Positions 47,524-60,611 of a DNA stretch of 64,000 nucleotides are shown here, one piece after another. A program made the translations under genes and the position numbers. Source of the stretch: Populus alba (taxonomy: Eukaryota; Streptophyta; Magnoliopsida; Malpighiales; Salicaceae); the NCBI RefSeq assembly GCF_005239225.2, contig NC_133300.1:5795875-5859874 (forward strand), given 5' to 3'. The notes below the pieces were generated by a model that did no database searches, was not told where the DNA came from, and worked only from the letters and a program-made list of their open reading frames with translations. Every line of letters begins with the position of its first letter. Position 1 is the stretch's first letter.

Positions 47524-50500
47524 GAAATGAAATGGTGGCTTACGAGCTTAGTTATAGTCTTAATAACCGGTTTAAGATCCAGGTTTTGAGTTTTAACCCG
47601 GTTATCAAGTTCGGTCAAAATTTTAAAGATAGTTTTAAGATTTGTTCTGATTCAAGAAGATTTGAATTTCAAGTTTTGGACAAGATTACCATATTGGTCA
47701 GGTCAATTTTTTTTTAAAAAAAAAAAAAATTAAAACGATATTATTTTAGTAAAAATAAAATAAAAGTTAATGAATTTGTAACCAGATTGATTTACCAAGT
47801 TTTTTTATTTTATTTTTTTTTAATTCAAATTTAATTTAAATCCTAAATTAATTAGATTTTAGATTAATCTCTCCAGCCAAACCAGTTTTAAAATTATGAT
47901 TTTAGCACATGACGTCACGGCCTCTACATGACAAAATGGTCACTATTTTCCTTTGCTTATTGTCCTATCCTTCCCATCAGAATTTTTTGTCACGTCCACG
48001 CCTAGAAATTGAACTTGTGGCTGAGAAAAGTACTTTAAGGAAAGAATCTCAGGTGGGGTCAATTATATGTACTAAACGTCCTATTTTGGCAATTGAGAGC
48101 TAGAGATAATTGTTAATCCACTGGAAATTAGTGAAATATAAAAGCCTATTATAGATTTTGTTTTTATATTTTAAAAGTTTTTGTTTGAAAAAAAAAATTT
48201 TTTTTTTGTTATAGATTAATTTTATTTTGTGTTTTCAAAGTTAATTTTAAAATACTAACATTAAAAATAAAAAAAATATATTATTTTTAATGCATTTTTA
48301 AAAATACATTTTGAAAAATAATCACTACTATATTTTCAAACAGCATCTAAGTAAGATTAAAAAATGCGTGAAGTATTTTTTTCTAGATCTTTTAAAAAGT
48401 TTTATACTAATATATTAAAAACATTAAAAACTACTAAAAAAAAATACTAATTTAATGTTTTTAATATCAAATATATTTTTAAAACATGTTAAACACAATT
48501 CCAAATATAAAAATAAAATATGTAAATTAATTTATGAGATGCTTTGAAGGCAATTTATGAAGTATGATTTTTAGTGTTGTTGAGACTTGAGTGGATACCA
48601 AGTCAATTTTTCTGTTGATAAAGAAGAAGAGTGTTGTATGGCTAAGAATTAAAGCTTTATTAGAGGTGGGAACCGACCATCTTCCTTGCAATGTAGAACA
48701 ACTGCATCGGCGTAAATTGATTTGACTAGTTTTTCTCCTTATTATCGAATACGGTTACAAAATTTAAGTGGGGGGTTACTGAATTAACCCTTTTTTTTTA
48801 GATTTTAAAATAAAAAATTTATTTTTAACAATTTTTTTATAAAAAAAAAACTCTTTTAATTGACTTGATTGGGTTAGTTGAATTTGAACAAATCAATCTA
48901 AATTTGACAATGTTAATTTTTAAATTAATTCAAAATAAAAATTAATCAAGTTTTGGATCAACATATTTTTTAAAATTTATTCCACTTCCATGGCTAAAAC
49001 CACGATCGCAATCATTTGATACTATAATGTTTTTTCTAATTATAAATGTTTTAAAATTATAATAGTAATTATTTTTTAAAAGTATTTTATGTTTAAAAAT
49101 ATATTAAATTATATTTTTTTATTTTTAAAAATTATTTCTAAAATCAGTATTCAATAATATAAAAAATAATTTTTTAAAAAAAACATAGTTTTATGGCAGA
49201 GAAACAAAGGCAAAATCAGAGAGTAAAAGATAACATTAGGACATTAAAAACGTAAAGGGACTAAAGTGAGAAAAAATGGAAAGTATAGAAACTAAAAACA
49301 CAATTAAACCTCTGTCTTTTCACATGGTACCAATTATTTTCAGAACCTCAATTCATTGCTGGAGTACGTGGAGAGCTGAGACTGGTTTGGATGTCCTCAA
49401 TCCATACTTGGAAGCTTCGAGTTCATATTATATATATATATATATATATATATAGAAGAGAGAGACAATAAATAAAAAAATAAAAATATAAAACAACATT
49501 ATTTTTTTATTTTATATTTTACAAGTGCATAAATTTAATTTTAAAAATTATTTATTTAATTTATTTTTATTTTTAATTAAATATTTTTTTTATATCTATT
49601 TATTTTATCCATAGACATTAAAAAAAAAAAAAACGCAATGGTATTGACTTATGGACGTATAATTTTCTAAATTGATGGCAATATAAATGTCAAGTCCTTT
49701 TCAAAGTCGGCAATTTTTTCAAGTTTTCGCATCAAACTTTCCTTGGTCTTCCATTGATGAGTCTCCTACCTACTTTAGATAATGTTCTTGGTGTGCACTT
49801 GTGTTTTCTTTGTCCATTAATTTTAAATAAACCTTATCCATCACATAAACATATATTTTATTTTTTAAAATACTTCTTAACTAAAAAAAAAATATCAAAT
49901 TAATATTTTTAAAATATATTTTTTGATAATTTTGAAGTGATAATATCAAAAATAAAAATAATTCTATGAAAAACACATCATCAATTAATTTTTTTTTAAA
50001 AAACATCTTGCGTTACATTACCAAACATTATCTTAAAATAAATTTATGTTTGCAAAGTGTTTAAAGATAATTATATTGATAAATTTACAATTATATATGT
50101 CTTATGTAGAACCTTTTTTTATTTAAATAAATAAAAAGAGAGGTCAATCTTGTAACGGATTATAAACAAAATATTTCACTAGCGCTCTCTCGCCTTGTGA
50201 TGGAGGTAAGCATATTTGATATAAAATTGATCAATGACATTAATCGAAATTTTCAACCTAGTAAAACAAATCAATTGATAATAAAAATTCAAATTCATTT
50301 ATAGTTAAAAATTATTTTTATTAAAAAACTATCTACCATATAAAGAACATTTACATGTATCATACTCAAGTACTTAATTTATTCAGATAAAATCTAAATT
50401 GAATAATTTGATTTTTTTTTTAAAATATAGAATTAAAAAAAAATCAAATCCTATAGTTCTATTTCGATTTGAATTGTTGAATCATTGAGATCCGGATATC

Positions 50501-51050
50501 ATCTCATGAAATATTGATTTAGATTTTTGATATTTGGATTAAATTAAAATTTTATATTTTGGAAAAAAAAAAACATAAAAACCATTTTCACAGGCCTAGA
50601 TACGGGCTTTTGTAAGAAAATCCAATATGAAGAAAGCCCAATACCCTTTGACTCTGGTCAGAAATACCAGTTAGCGAACAGAAGTAAACAGATCTTCCAG
50701 ATACGCGCGTCACCTGTTCTGTACTTATGTTTCTCATCATTAAACTAATCAAAAGGGATTAAAATAAAGTGTTTTTAAAATATTTTTTATTTAAAAATAT
50801 ATTAAAATAATATTTTTAAAATATTTTATTATTAACACATATCTAAAAATATTAATTTAAAATAAAACAATAATTTTTTTAAATATTTTTTGTTATAAAA
50901 AAACTAACTTTATTACGAAATCCCAATTAAAATCACGAAATTTCAAGTACATGAAAGCCCTTTCAGTCCTTTTAGCAAGTAAAAAAGAAAAAGAAAAAGA
51001 AAATACTTAACAAAGCCTTAAAGAAAACGAAAAAAAGGAAAACAAAAATA
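47524..51050. other. Intergenic DNA rich in AT-type MITE relics
   Basis: Contains several relics like the one at 39.7 kb (about 48150-48350, 48380-48510, 49040-49190, 49860-50030, 50770-50890), each with TTTTAAA-rich arms and CAAATTAATATTTTTAAAAT-like centres. There is a (TA)n tract at 49430-49454. No gene or RNA gene is visible. Confidence 0.45.
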
Positions 51051-53438
51051 ATGTACGAAAATAGAAAAAGAAAACACTCCACCACCACCTCAACCACCGT
51101 AACCACCGCCTCTTATCCTCTCTCCAGAAACATGCAACTACCGACAACCGCCGCCACCACCTCCAAGAAAACTCTAACACTAACCCCATCACGTCTGAAA
51201 GATCTCTTACTAATCTTATGCTTCCTAATAATAATCTACCTCCTCTTCTCCTCACCGCGACCTCAACTTTCCTTAACTCCTCGCACCACCCCATCTACTA
51301 CCTATCTCACCACTCGCCGCCATATTGTCTTCTCCATAGCATCTTCTTCTACTTCTTTCATTCACCGCCAACCCTACATTCGCCTATGGTACAACCCCAC
51401 CACCACGCGTGCTTTCGTTTTCCTTGATCGGGAAGTTGTCGACCTCACTGGAAATAACAATCGCTCCGTAATAGATCCCACTCTCCCTCCTGTAATAATC
51501 TCCAAAGATACATCTTCCTTCCCTTATACCTTCAAAGGCGGCCTTAAATCCGCCATTAGAGTGGCGCGTGTGGTAAAGGAAGTAGTGGAGCTTAATGAAC
51601 CGGATGTTGATTGGTTCGTGTTTGGTGATGATGATACTGTGTTTGTTGTGGAGAACCTGGTTACCGTTTTGTCGAAATATGATCATAATGGATGGTTTTA
51701 CGTGGGGAGTAATTCAGAGAGTTATAGTCAGAATGTGAAGAATTCATTTGAAATGGGGTTTGGTGGAGGTGGGTTTGCAATAAGTTATTCGTTAGCTAAG
51801 GTTTTAGCTAGGGTTTTAGACTCATGTTTGGTGCGTTATGCTCATTTGTACGGGAGTGATGCAAGGATTTTCTCCTGTTTGGCAGAGTTAGGTGTTGGTT
51901 TGAGTCATGAGCCTGGGTTTCATCAGGTTAGTTTTGATTATTTACTTTGTTGGCGATACACCATTATTATTGATTTAAAATACTGAACTTGTGCATCGAT
52001 CACAAGCATGTGATGATCTTGTTTTTGAAGTTAATTTCTTTTTGGAATGTTGGGGATGTAATTAGATTATTAGTGTGAAATTGTGAGTGAAGAATTTTAG
52101 ATGTTAATGAGTGGATGATGATAGATGCCTTGTATATGAGGGTTATCTGACCTCTTATATTTGTGAGAACAAAATTTATTTTTGTGTAACAAGGCATGTT
52201 GTGGAGTATAGAGACTGCGATTATGGTAGTTGAGCTGCACTGAGTTGACTTTTATATTTTTTAATCTTCTCTAATGATATTGGTTATGTAATGTTGCATT
52301 GTTCCTCTTTATTTATTTGATGTTAGGATTCCTTTCTTTGCGTCGATGTACTGGTTGTTAGCATGTATGGTGCGCGTTGGATTAGTGAAATTATGAAGTT
52401 TTATTGATAGGCTTGGTTTGCTTAGTTTTCTCCGGTTGTGACTGGAGGCTTTACAAAATGTCTTTTACAAAGGAAATTTAACATTCTTGTCTTTGTTCAT
52501 TGGATATCCAAGTGACTGTGTTTGTTCTTGTGAATTAGAGGTTTCTTTTGAATTTGGGTGATGGAATTGAAACTTGAGAGGCAGTTTTCTGATTTAATTT
52601 GATTTTTTTCTAGGTTGATATGCGAGGGGATTTGTTTGGAATGTTGTCTGCACATCCATTGTCTCCTTTGGTGTCTCTTCATCATTTGGATGCTGTGAAC
52701 CCTATATTTCCAAAAATGAGCAAGACTCAAGCTTTAGAACATCTTTTTGATGGTGTGAATGTCAACCCTGCTAGGATTTTGCAGCAAACAGTTTGCTATG
52801 ACTCTGTATATTCATTGACTGTTTCAGTTGCATGGGGATATTCTGTTCAGGTGTTTGACGGCAATGAGTTTCTTCCAGATCTTCTTACACCACAGAGAAC
52901 ATTTATGCCATGGAGGAGAGGAGGAAATGCTGAATTCAATCGTTTTATGTTTAATATAAGAGAATATCCCAAAGATCCCTGTAAAAGACCTCTTGTCTTT
53001 TTCATGGAAAGTGTTACCTCTGGTAAAAATGGCATTTGGAGCAATTACATCAGACATGATGTTGCTGATTGTAACAGAGGTTATGCCATGAAGAATCTGG
53101 AACTTGTTAGAGTACTGTCCCAGAAACTAGAACCAGATACTGAACAGGTACTACTAAAGGCTCATGTTGTATCCCTGGTTTGAAGACAAAAGTTAGCCAA
53201 TATGTCATGCTTTGTTTTATTATTTAGTCATACAAGCTATAATGTTGAATATGTCATGTTTTGTTTTGTATCCTAGTCATGCAAAAGCTGATATTTTCTT
53301 ATGATTTCTCTTCACGCATTCTTCCAGATGAAGGCTCCTCGTCGACAATGCTGTGACCTTTCTCCCTTATTTAATGGGTCAGTGATCGTTAGCATTAGGA
53401 AATGTGGTGCTGATGAACTAATTGCCATGCATTCCTAA
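51051..53438 (+). CDS. DUF604 / GT31 fringe-like glycosyltransferase, copy 1 (506 aa)
   Basis: Exons 51051-51926, 52614-53147 and 53328-53438, all multiples of three. Type II membrane topology: a Ser/Thr/Lys-rich cytosolic N-terminus, then one membrane segment at about residues 48-66 (LLLILCFLIIIYLLF), then a Golgi-lumen catalytic region. The metal-binding D-D-D lies in W-F-V-F-G-D-D-D-T-V-F, followed by G-F-G-G-G-G-F-A-I-S and C-L-A-E-L-G-V-G-L. The C-terminal DUF604 part has conserved Cys and ends near R-R-Q-C-C-D. Substrate unknown; transfer of a sugar in the Golgi is the family expectation. A start at the Met at 51132 would shorten the cytosolic tail only. Tandem partner at 56299. Confidence 0.85.
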
Positions 53439-56298
53439 CATGTTAGAGAATGCCAGCTGTCTAGAAGTGCAATTAGATGCAAAGCAATTGGAGTTTGATT
53501 CAGTTTTTGCTCTCATCTGGTAATTTGTTTTCACCAAAGCATGTTCTTGAATACTATTCTACACATTTTGTTGATCGCTTTCCTTTTTGTTGAGACATTG
53601 TTCTGATTGTCCATCTTGGCCGTTTTATGTTTGCCAATTCCTTGAACTGGATTTTGGGTGATTAATATATTCCGCGTGCATCAACATACTAGTTTTCGTC
53701 CAACCCCTTTACTATTCCATCTAGCCTTCTGAAAAGCTGCAGGAGTATGCCTTTATAACAATTGAAGGCGTAACTGCAAGATCATATTACAGAGGAACTT
53801 GATGTAATCTGGGATTTTATTGTAGTTACTCATCATTGACAATATTGTAGGAGTGCATGAAGAAGAGTGACATAATTTTCAAAGATTCTCCATACAATAA
53901 ATATCTAGCTAGATTCTCTCTGAGATATACAATAACCCTCCTGCTTTCCCTTCTTCCCAGGTTGGAACTTACATGCGTTCAATACAATGCTTCATGCTGG
54001 CATAGTATGACTACGCAATGGTTGGAATTCTTGATTCAGTTTGAAACCACTCCCACATTTACTGCTAGCTAAAGTTTCCGGCCTTAGATTTGATGGTGCA
54101 AGCAACGACCAAGAGAAGAGACTTGACCACGGAGGAGAGTCAAAGTCTTGCTATCAATTTACACGGCACCAATGTATTCTTTCTGTGAAAATGTAACTTT
54201 CAGAAATTTGGTGAGTTTGTAAAGCTTATGAAATCAAATTTTGTCACCGGTCGTTATCGACTCCGGAAATCGGTTCTTGTTTCCACCTTTGATGTCTGTT
54301 GAAGCCCATGTTATGGCTTCTTGAGCACGAGGGGTAACTGGTAAGTGATGGTTTTCAGATGTCGTTGTGGACAAATGGTTTCAGCCATCGAGTTTTCCCA
54401 CTCGGGAGGGCAGGCAACTACTTGTGAGCTTCAAAAGACAAAGGTCCTCCTTGATGTGTGGCCATTTTATCAATTGCTTTTGAAACTGTAGATGGGACCT
54501 GGAAAAATGTGAACTTGCCTGGTGGGTTAACGGTTCTCGAAAAGATCTGTAGATGGCTGCACCTTTTCAAGGTTCTTGAACGTCGTTTTCATGACTATTT
54601 TGCTGTGACGGGAACCTTGAACACATGCTTGTAGATCCAAAATGCATGTGTCCAGACAAAAGCTACAAGGTTTATTAAGTATTGGATTGCACATGTCATG
54701 GCACGAAAAACAATAATTAATTACAGAGCAAGCATTGTTAACGTTATCATTGATGAGCAGACTGTTTTAATAGATTTTCTTAAATATTAGGTCACCTGAA
54801 CCCTCTTTATGATGCATATCTATGAGCCCATGTAGTGGTTGCATTTGCAAGATAAGAAAATCATGGGGTAGTTTTATATTCAGTGTTATTATGTTTTTTT
54901 TTTTTTTTTAATGTAAAGAGCTATAATAGTATTTTGACAAAAGAAAAATATAAATGAATAAAATTAAGTAGACAGTTTTCTTGTATTTGATAGTATTATT
55001 GATTTTTTGATGATTTGGACTTATAATAAACCTCTTATCATTTGCTTCACCTACATCAAATGGTATTAGAATTCAACTATTATTGATGATTATTTCATTT
55101 TACTATGTGTTGCAGAATAACCATGGCTAGAAAATGTTGCAATAGAGAATGTGTTCATATATGAGGGGATGAGGAGATTCTCTTTCGAGAAAAAAGATAT
55201 CTAGAAACTAGTATGTTGTTTCTGTCTATATCAATTGTTGTCATTCAAAATTCTGGTGGTGGGATTTATGATTGGGTGGTCTACATAAAGATATTGTGTT
55301 AGAGATTTATAATGGTGTTGCCTATATAAAAATATTGTGTTATGAATCTATAATAAAATGATCGTCACAAAAGTGTTAGGATCACGATAGGATGACCACG
55401 CAAAAAAAAAAAATTAAAAAATTTGATGAAGGATAATTTCTAACCAAAGATTAAACTCAATGACAAGTTCCTTTCATCCCCAAAGAGATTGATACAAAGA
55501 ACCTTTTTTTTTTTTTTTATGAAAAATTGATATTTTTCTTAGTTAATTTTATTTTTCTATTTTTTATTATGTTGTCTTTCTAGTTTTTTCTTGTTTGAAA
55601 GAGATATTTTTTATCTAAATTATTTTTTTTTCATTAGTGTTTTTTTATATATAAAAGGTTGTAATAATTTTTTTTAATAAGGAGAAAGATATAAAAAAAT
55701 AAAATTAAATATTTTAAAAGTATTTGGTGTATTTAAGGGTTTTAATTTGTTACAATTCCTTATTATTCACTCCGCCTGTATCATGGACACATGGAGTTGC
55801 TTGATTTTGACTCATCTTTTCAATATTTATGGTTTTAATGCCTTCCCTGCCCCATGTTAAACCCTAAACATTTGGCCAATAGTTACCCTAGGAAGTCACT
55901 GTTTGACACTTTAAAATGAAGTTGCTTTCATTCTCTGCAAACAACATATTAAGCTAAAGTTATCTGCAATTGGCAGGTCTTTTATGCATATACCGAGTCA
56001 AATTTCAATGCTATAAAGTGTTTGGCTAGAATCCATGGAGCCCGCCATTAGAAAAACAAGAACACTTCCTTTGTTTCCTCATACCTAACCCTTTCTTTAC
56101 TTCTCATTTATACAGCCTATGGGGAAATAACGAACTTGAAATGTCAAAAGTAGACAACTTGCTTCTACCTTTGCTTCAATCACGGAACTGTAGGTATTTA
56201 TACAATTCAAATACTTGACTGTCTTCTCTTAGAACAGGCTTTCAAGAAGCTGAATCAAGAATCCCTTCTAATTCATCCCCCCCTCGCCCCTCCTTGAG
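53439..56298. other. Spacer between the two DUF604 genes
   Basis: 53440-54680 is less AT-rich than typical intergenic DNA here (3' UTR and unexplained sequence), but all frames are interrupted and no domain is recognised. 54780-55760 is AT-rich; 'AAATGGTATTAGAATTC' at about 55059-55075 recalls the tRNA-Met primer site of copia elements in mutated form. The last 400 bases look like promoter. Confidence 0.4.
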
Positions 56299-57937
56299 AT
56301 GAAACTCCGGCAGCTATTGCCGGAAAAGCCCCATTTTCCTTCTCGGTTTATCCACTTAGTTATGGTCTCGTTTTCTGCTTGCATCATCTGTCTTCTCGTG
56401 TCACTCTTCCTGGTAGGCACTTCCAGGCTTGTACACATAAATTCATCTTCAGGAAACGTGCGTGCTCCAACAACTCTTAATCATATTGTGTTTGGGATTG
56501 CTTCGAGCAAAATCTCGTGGCCGAATAGAAAGGAATACGTTAAGCTGTGGTGGAAGCCAGACCATATGAGAGGATGTGTGTTCCTGGAGAGCATGGTTGA
56601 GGAAGCAAATTCCTACAATGACAGTGGTTCACTCCCTCCTGCATGCATCTCCGAGGACACCTCTCGGTTTCGTTATACTTACCGAAATGGTCGCCGGTCA
56701 GCAATTCGTGTGGCGCGTGTAGTTTTTGAGACCGTGGCACTTAATCACTCTGATGTGCGGTGGTTTGTTTTCGGGGATGATGACACAGTTTTCCTTCCTG
56801 AGAATTTGGTGAAGACTCTTTCCAAGTATGATCATGAGCTTTGGTACTACATAGGATCTAATTCTGAGATTTATGAGCAGAACAGAGAATTTGGCTTTGA
56901 GATGGCCTTCGGTGGTGGAGGATTCGCCATAAGCTATCCACTTGCAAAAGTTTTGGCAAAGGTTTTCGATGCTTGTATAGAACGATATCCACATCTATAT
57001 GGAAGCGATTCCAGGATCTATTCTTGCTTAGCAGAGCTTGGTGTGGGATTGACTCATGAGCCTGGTTTCCATCAGGTTTCTTTTGGTTAACTCATGGCTT
57101 CACACACACACACACACACACACAATGTCTATTCTGAAATATTCTAATGGTAAATGCCAAATTTCCAGGTTGATATTCGGGGAGATCCGTTTGGCTTGTT
57201 GACTTCACATTCTCTGGCGCCATTGGTATCCCTTCATCATTTGGATCACCTAGACCCCATCTTCCCTAACATGACAACTATGAATTCAACAGAGCATTTC
57301 TTCAAAGCAGTAAATATTGATTCCCAGAGGGTTTTGCAGAAAACAGTTTGCTATGATCGCTGGTTTGGGTGGACTATTTCTGTGTCATGGGGCTATGCAG
57401 TTGAGGTATATGGAAATCACTTGTTTTTGCCTGACGTTCTCCCCGTGCAACAAACATTCAGGCAGTGGAAACGGGGAAATGGTTTGGCTGGGGTGTATAC
57501 TTTTAACACAAGAGAACCTCATCCTGACCCATGCCGGAGACCGACAATCTTCTTTCTGGATCATGTGTCTTCTGGCAGGGACCGAATCACGAGCCTTTAT
57601 AAGAAAAGTTTTGCAAATTGTTCTAACGACATGGCTTCACCAAGGAAACTAGAAGAGATCAAAGTCTATTCGCAGAAGCTCGATCTCAGCGACAAACAGG
57701 TATTTTGCTCGTCAGCTTCAGGGCATATCAGAATTCAACTCATATTACTTGCTTTGTTTCATTTCTAATTCAGTTGCATTTTTGTGAATCATAAATAATA
57801 GTTGTGCTGTTTCATCTTTTGTTCAGCTTCGGGCTCCAAGGCGGCAGTGCTGTGATGTCTTGCCTCCTTCTTCCGGCAAAGTGATGGAAATTGCAATTAG
57901 AGAATGCAAAGAGGAAGAACGGGTTTATATGCATTAA
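56299..57937 (+). CDS. DUF604 / GT31 fringe-like glycosyltransferase, copy 2 (472 aa)
   Basis: Exons 56299-57075, 57169-57699 and 57827-57937 (777, 531 and 111 nt), introns in the same places as copy 1 and the last exon equal in length. Membrane anchor at about residues 20-42 (hydrophobic V-S-F-S-A-C-I-I-C-L-L-V-S-L-F-L), shorter cytosolic tail. Catalytic region keeps W-F-V-F-G-D-D-D-T-V-F, F-G-G-G-G-F-A-I-S and Y-P-H-L-Y-G-S-D. The DUF604 C-terminal region is complete and ends R-R-Q-C-C-D-V. The first intron carries a (CA)n tract at 57101-57124. Clearly homologous to copy 1 but diverged enough to be an older duplicate. Confidence 0.87.
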
Positions 57938-59996
57938 TAATTATAATTCATTTGAGTATGTGTATCAGTTCAGGTAGTTCTTGACTTCAGGATCCAAAAC
58001 AGGGAGCATAGATGCTTGCCATATTGGTTGGAAAAGATTGCAGACTTGTTAATCTACATTGTTTTCTCCTCCACTTCGCCTTGAGATAGCAGCAGAAACT
58101 GAATAGACCAGGTCGATGCACAGTCTGCAAATTTTCCATGGCAGGATCTATGCCCGAGGTGATGCCTAACTACAGTTTTGACTTTTCCTAATTGCTTCTG
58201 TTCAGAGTGATTAGAAAGCAAGGAAAACGCACAAATTCGGCTTTTCAGGATGCAAGCAAAGAAGTACAACATGCTGATGCTTAGAAAGAACTCCATGAGA
58301 ATATATCAAGGAAGCTTCAACAATGGCTTCACCCTGTACACATACTTGCTATTTTCAATATTGTAGCTTATGCACAAACTTGTTATTCAAAAATAGAGAG
58401 TACAGATTACTCTTTAGTGCCTCGAGGTGTTCTTTTGATTGTAATGCAAGTAAATTTAGCACTGAAATGGCCAAAGAAAACGGATTAAAAAAATGTCTGC
58501 AAGTGACAATTCACATTTGATCTGCAGAATTAAGATCCAGATTGATACTTTGTTCTTCACAGCTTTTTTTCTTTTACCATCTGTATAGAGCTTTCACTTC
58601 CATACTATGTCCTCGGCTGTTTCAGAGAACCTGGATACGTCCTGACAACACTTAATTTCATAAAACCAATTTGCGATTTCTCATGAAAAGGACAAACTCC
58701 ATACAGTAACTCACAGATTGCGAAAAAATTATTTAAAACTTTCTAATCCTTTCGACCCCAAATGGGTTTATACTCTACAACTCCTCTGCTTTTACTTACA
58801 AACGCGCGCCACACTTGGCTAACCATATGATGGGCTGTGTAAGCGTTGATTCTTTAACAAGAAATCTCCGTTTACGTACTCCTTCATAAGCATCATGTTC
58901 TTCATAGATTTCAAGCCTGGATAAAAAGTGCTTGAGAGCGCTTGAGAGGATTTTTTTTTTTTATTTAAAGAGATTGTCTTAATTTTATTTATTTTTTATC
59001 TTCTCGAGTTTTTTAATGAGAGACCCTTGGGGACTCTTCCCTTCCTTTTTCCATTACACATTATATTATTTTATTAATTGATATTTATTCTATGAGATCT
59101 TAATTATATTTATAACATTCATTTATTTTATTTTATGATATCTTGTATTTATTACAAGAAATCTTAAATATTTATTTTTATATGTTAACCTTCTATTGAA
59201 TGAGTCATTCATTTTCTATGTTATTTATTTCAATTTTATTTCATTTTATTTATGTAAAAAGAAAAAGAAAATAACACATAATAAATTTTGATTGGTTGAA
59301 AATTTTTGTTTTAACAAATACCCCCTCAAGACAAGGTTACTTACATTTAAAAGGAAGTGGACATGTCTTGAAAATCTGGTTGAGAAAATTTTATATTTTT
59401 AATATATTTTTTTAATTAAAACTTGGTTTAATCATATTAAATTTTCATCATAAATATATTTCATTATGAAAATAAAATATCATTATTAAAATTGAAAATT
59501 TAAGGACTAATCTTCGATTGAAATTTATCAAATCAAACTGATAAATATAATTTATCAAATCAAATCAATCGATAGAATCAAAATTGAAAATTAACTTTTC
59601 TTTCAGCTCTTTTATTGGAAATCTAGAATGGAATGCTAAAACCTTTCGAAATCTCCTTACCACCTGCTAGACCTTCTAAAATAATGATAACAATAATAAA
59701 AACCTTTCCCCAAGAGAGTGTCGAACCCTCACTAATTAATTAAGCACATTTCATTTCATATATACGACATCATGCTATGGTCTCAAATAAATAATAATAA
59801 TAATAAAAACTAGATTAAATAAAACAAGAGTTCAAGCTGCTAAATTTGGATTCAATTGTAAGAATCAACCAGATCAGCGACCATGATCTACTCGCAAATA
59901 ATTCTTACCATTAGTAATATTATATCAAGACAGAAGACATTCAAGATGATCCAGATTCTAGACATACTTACCATATCTTTTGTTGCTACAAATTCT
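57938..59996. other. 3' UTR of DUF604 copy 2 and intergenic DNA
   Basis: 57938-58650 looks like transcribed 3' UTR sequence of moderate GC. 58900-59996 is AT-rich with (AATA)n-like tracts. No gene or RNA gene was recognised. Confidence 0.4.
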
Positions 59997-60611
59997 TTAA
60001 AATAGAACATTTTCAAGACTAAAACCATTAACTCCAAGATCAAGATGATGATTCATATTTTGATTACCAAAATGATCGTTGGCCATGGTTAACTCGTTTG
60101 CCCTGGCAGCCACATTCTTCTTTAACTCTTCCATGGCCCTCACAAACTCCTCAAGCTCCTCCAACCCCATATCGTCAATAGGTTCATCCCACCAGAACCT
60201 TCCATTAACATCGTTTTCACACACCTTATTCCACTGTTCAGCCATAGCCACCTGCTTCTCCTCCTCCTCCAACTCTTTCAATGCCTCCTCGTACTCTTTG
60301 TTCCATTGTTGAACTTGGGGGTCATTATTACTCACGGCCCCTAGTTCCCTAGCAGTAGAACTGTCACTGAGATAACGATCAAGTACCATGTCGAGATCGG
60401 GGTGACCAAACGCAAAGACCTTTTTCCCCGGAGAGAAGGCAAGAACGGCCACTTGTGCCCCGCAGAGAAGGCTTAGCTCGCTTGCTTTCTTGACGAGACC
60501 CCCTCGACGCTTTGAGAACGTCACCTGTAGATTGCTCTTCTCTTCTATCTGTTTGATCTCTATTTTTTTACGGCCTTGGGTTTGCTTTTTGCGTTTATTT
60601 AACATCACCAT
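59997..60611 (-). CDS. Type I (M-alpha) MADS-box protein, AGL61/AGL62-like, 204 aa
   Basis: Intronless, as usual for type I MADS genes. Residues 12-70 are the MADS DNA-binding domain (G-R-K-K-I-E-I, V-T-F-S-K-R-R-G-G-L-V-K-K-A-S-E-L, L-C-G-A-Q-V-A-V-L-A-F-S-P). An acidic coiled-coil-like segment follows (E-E-A-L-K-E-L-E-E-E-E), then W-W-D-E-P-I-D-D-M-G-L-E-E-L-E-E, the signature of the AGL61/62 clade, and an Asn/His-rich C-terminus. There is no K-domain. Family members act with M-gamma partners in the central cell and endosperm; that role is inferred. The Met at 60611 was taken as start; ATG at 60605 is also possible. Confidence 0.88.
   Translation of the reverse strand: MVMLNKRKKQTQGRKKIEIKQIEEKSNLQVTFSKRRGGLVKKASELSLLCGAQVAVLAFSPGKKVFAFGHPDLDMVLDRYLSDSSTARELGAVSNNDPQVQQWNKEYEEALKELEEEEKQVAMAEQWNKVCENDVNGRFWWDEPIDDMGLEELEEFVRAMEELKKNVAARANELTMANDHFGNQNMNHHLDLGVNGFSLENVLF

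Noticed and set aside
47433..47618. N-terminal extension of the B-box microProtein frame
   Set aside because: A TATA box at 47491-47499 and the family-typical MCRG start place the real initiation at 47432.
53857..54072. 71-codon forward ORF between the DUF604 genes
   Set aside because: No domain and no neighbouring exon that continues it.
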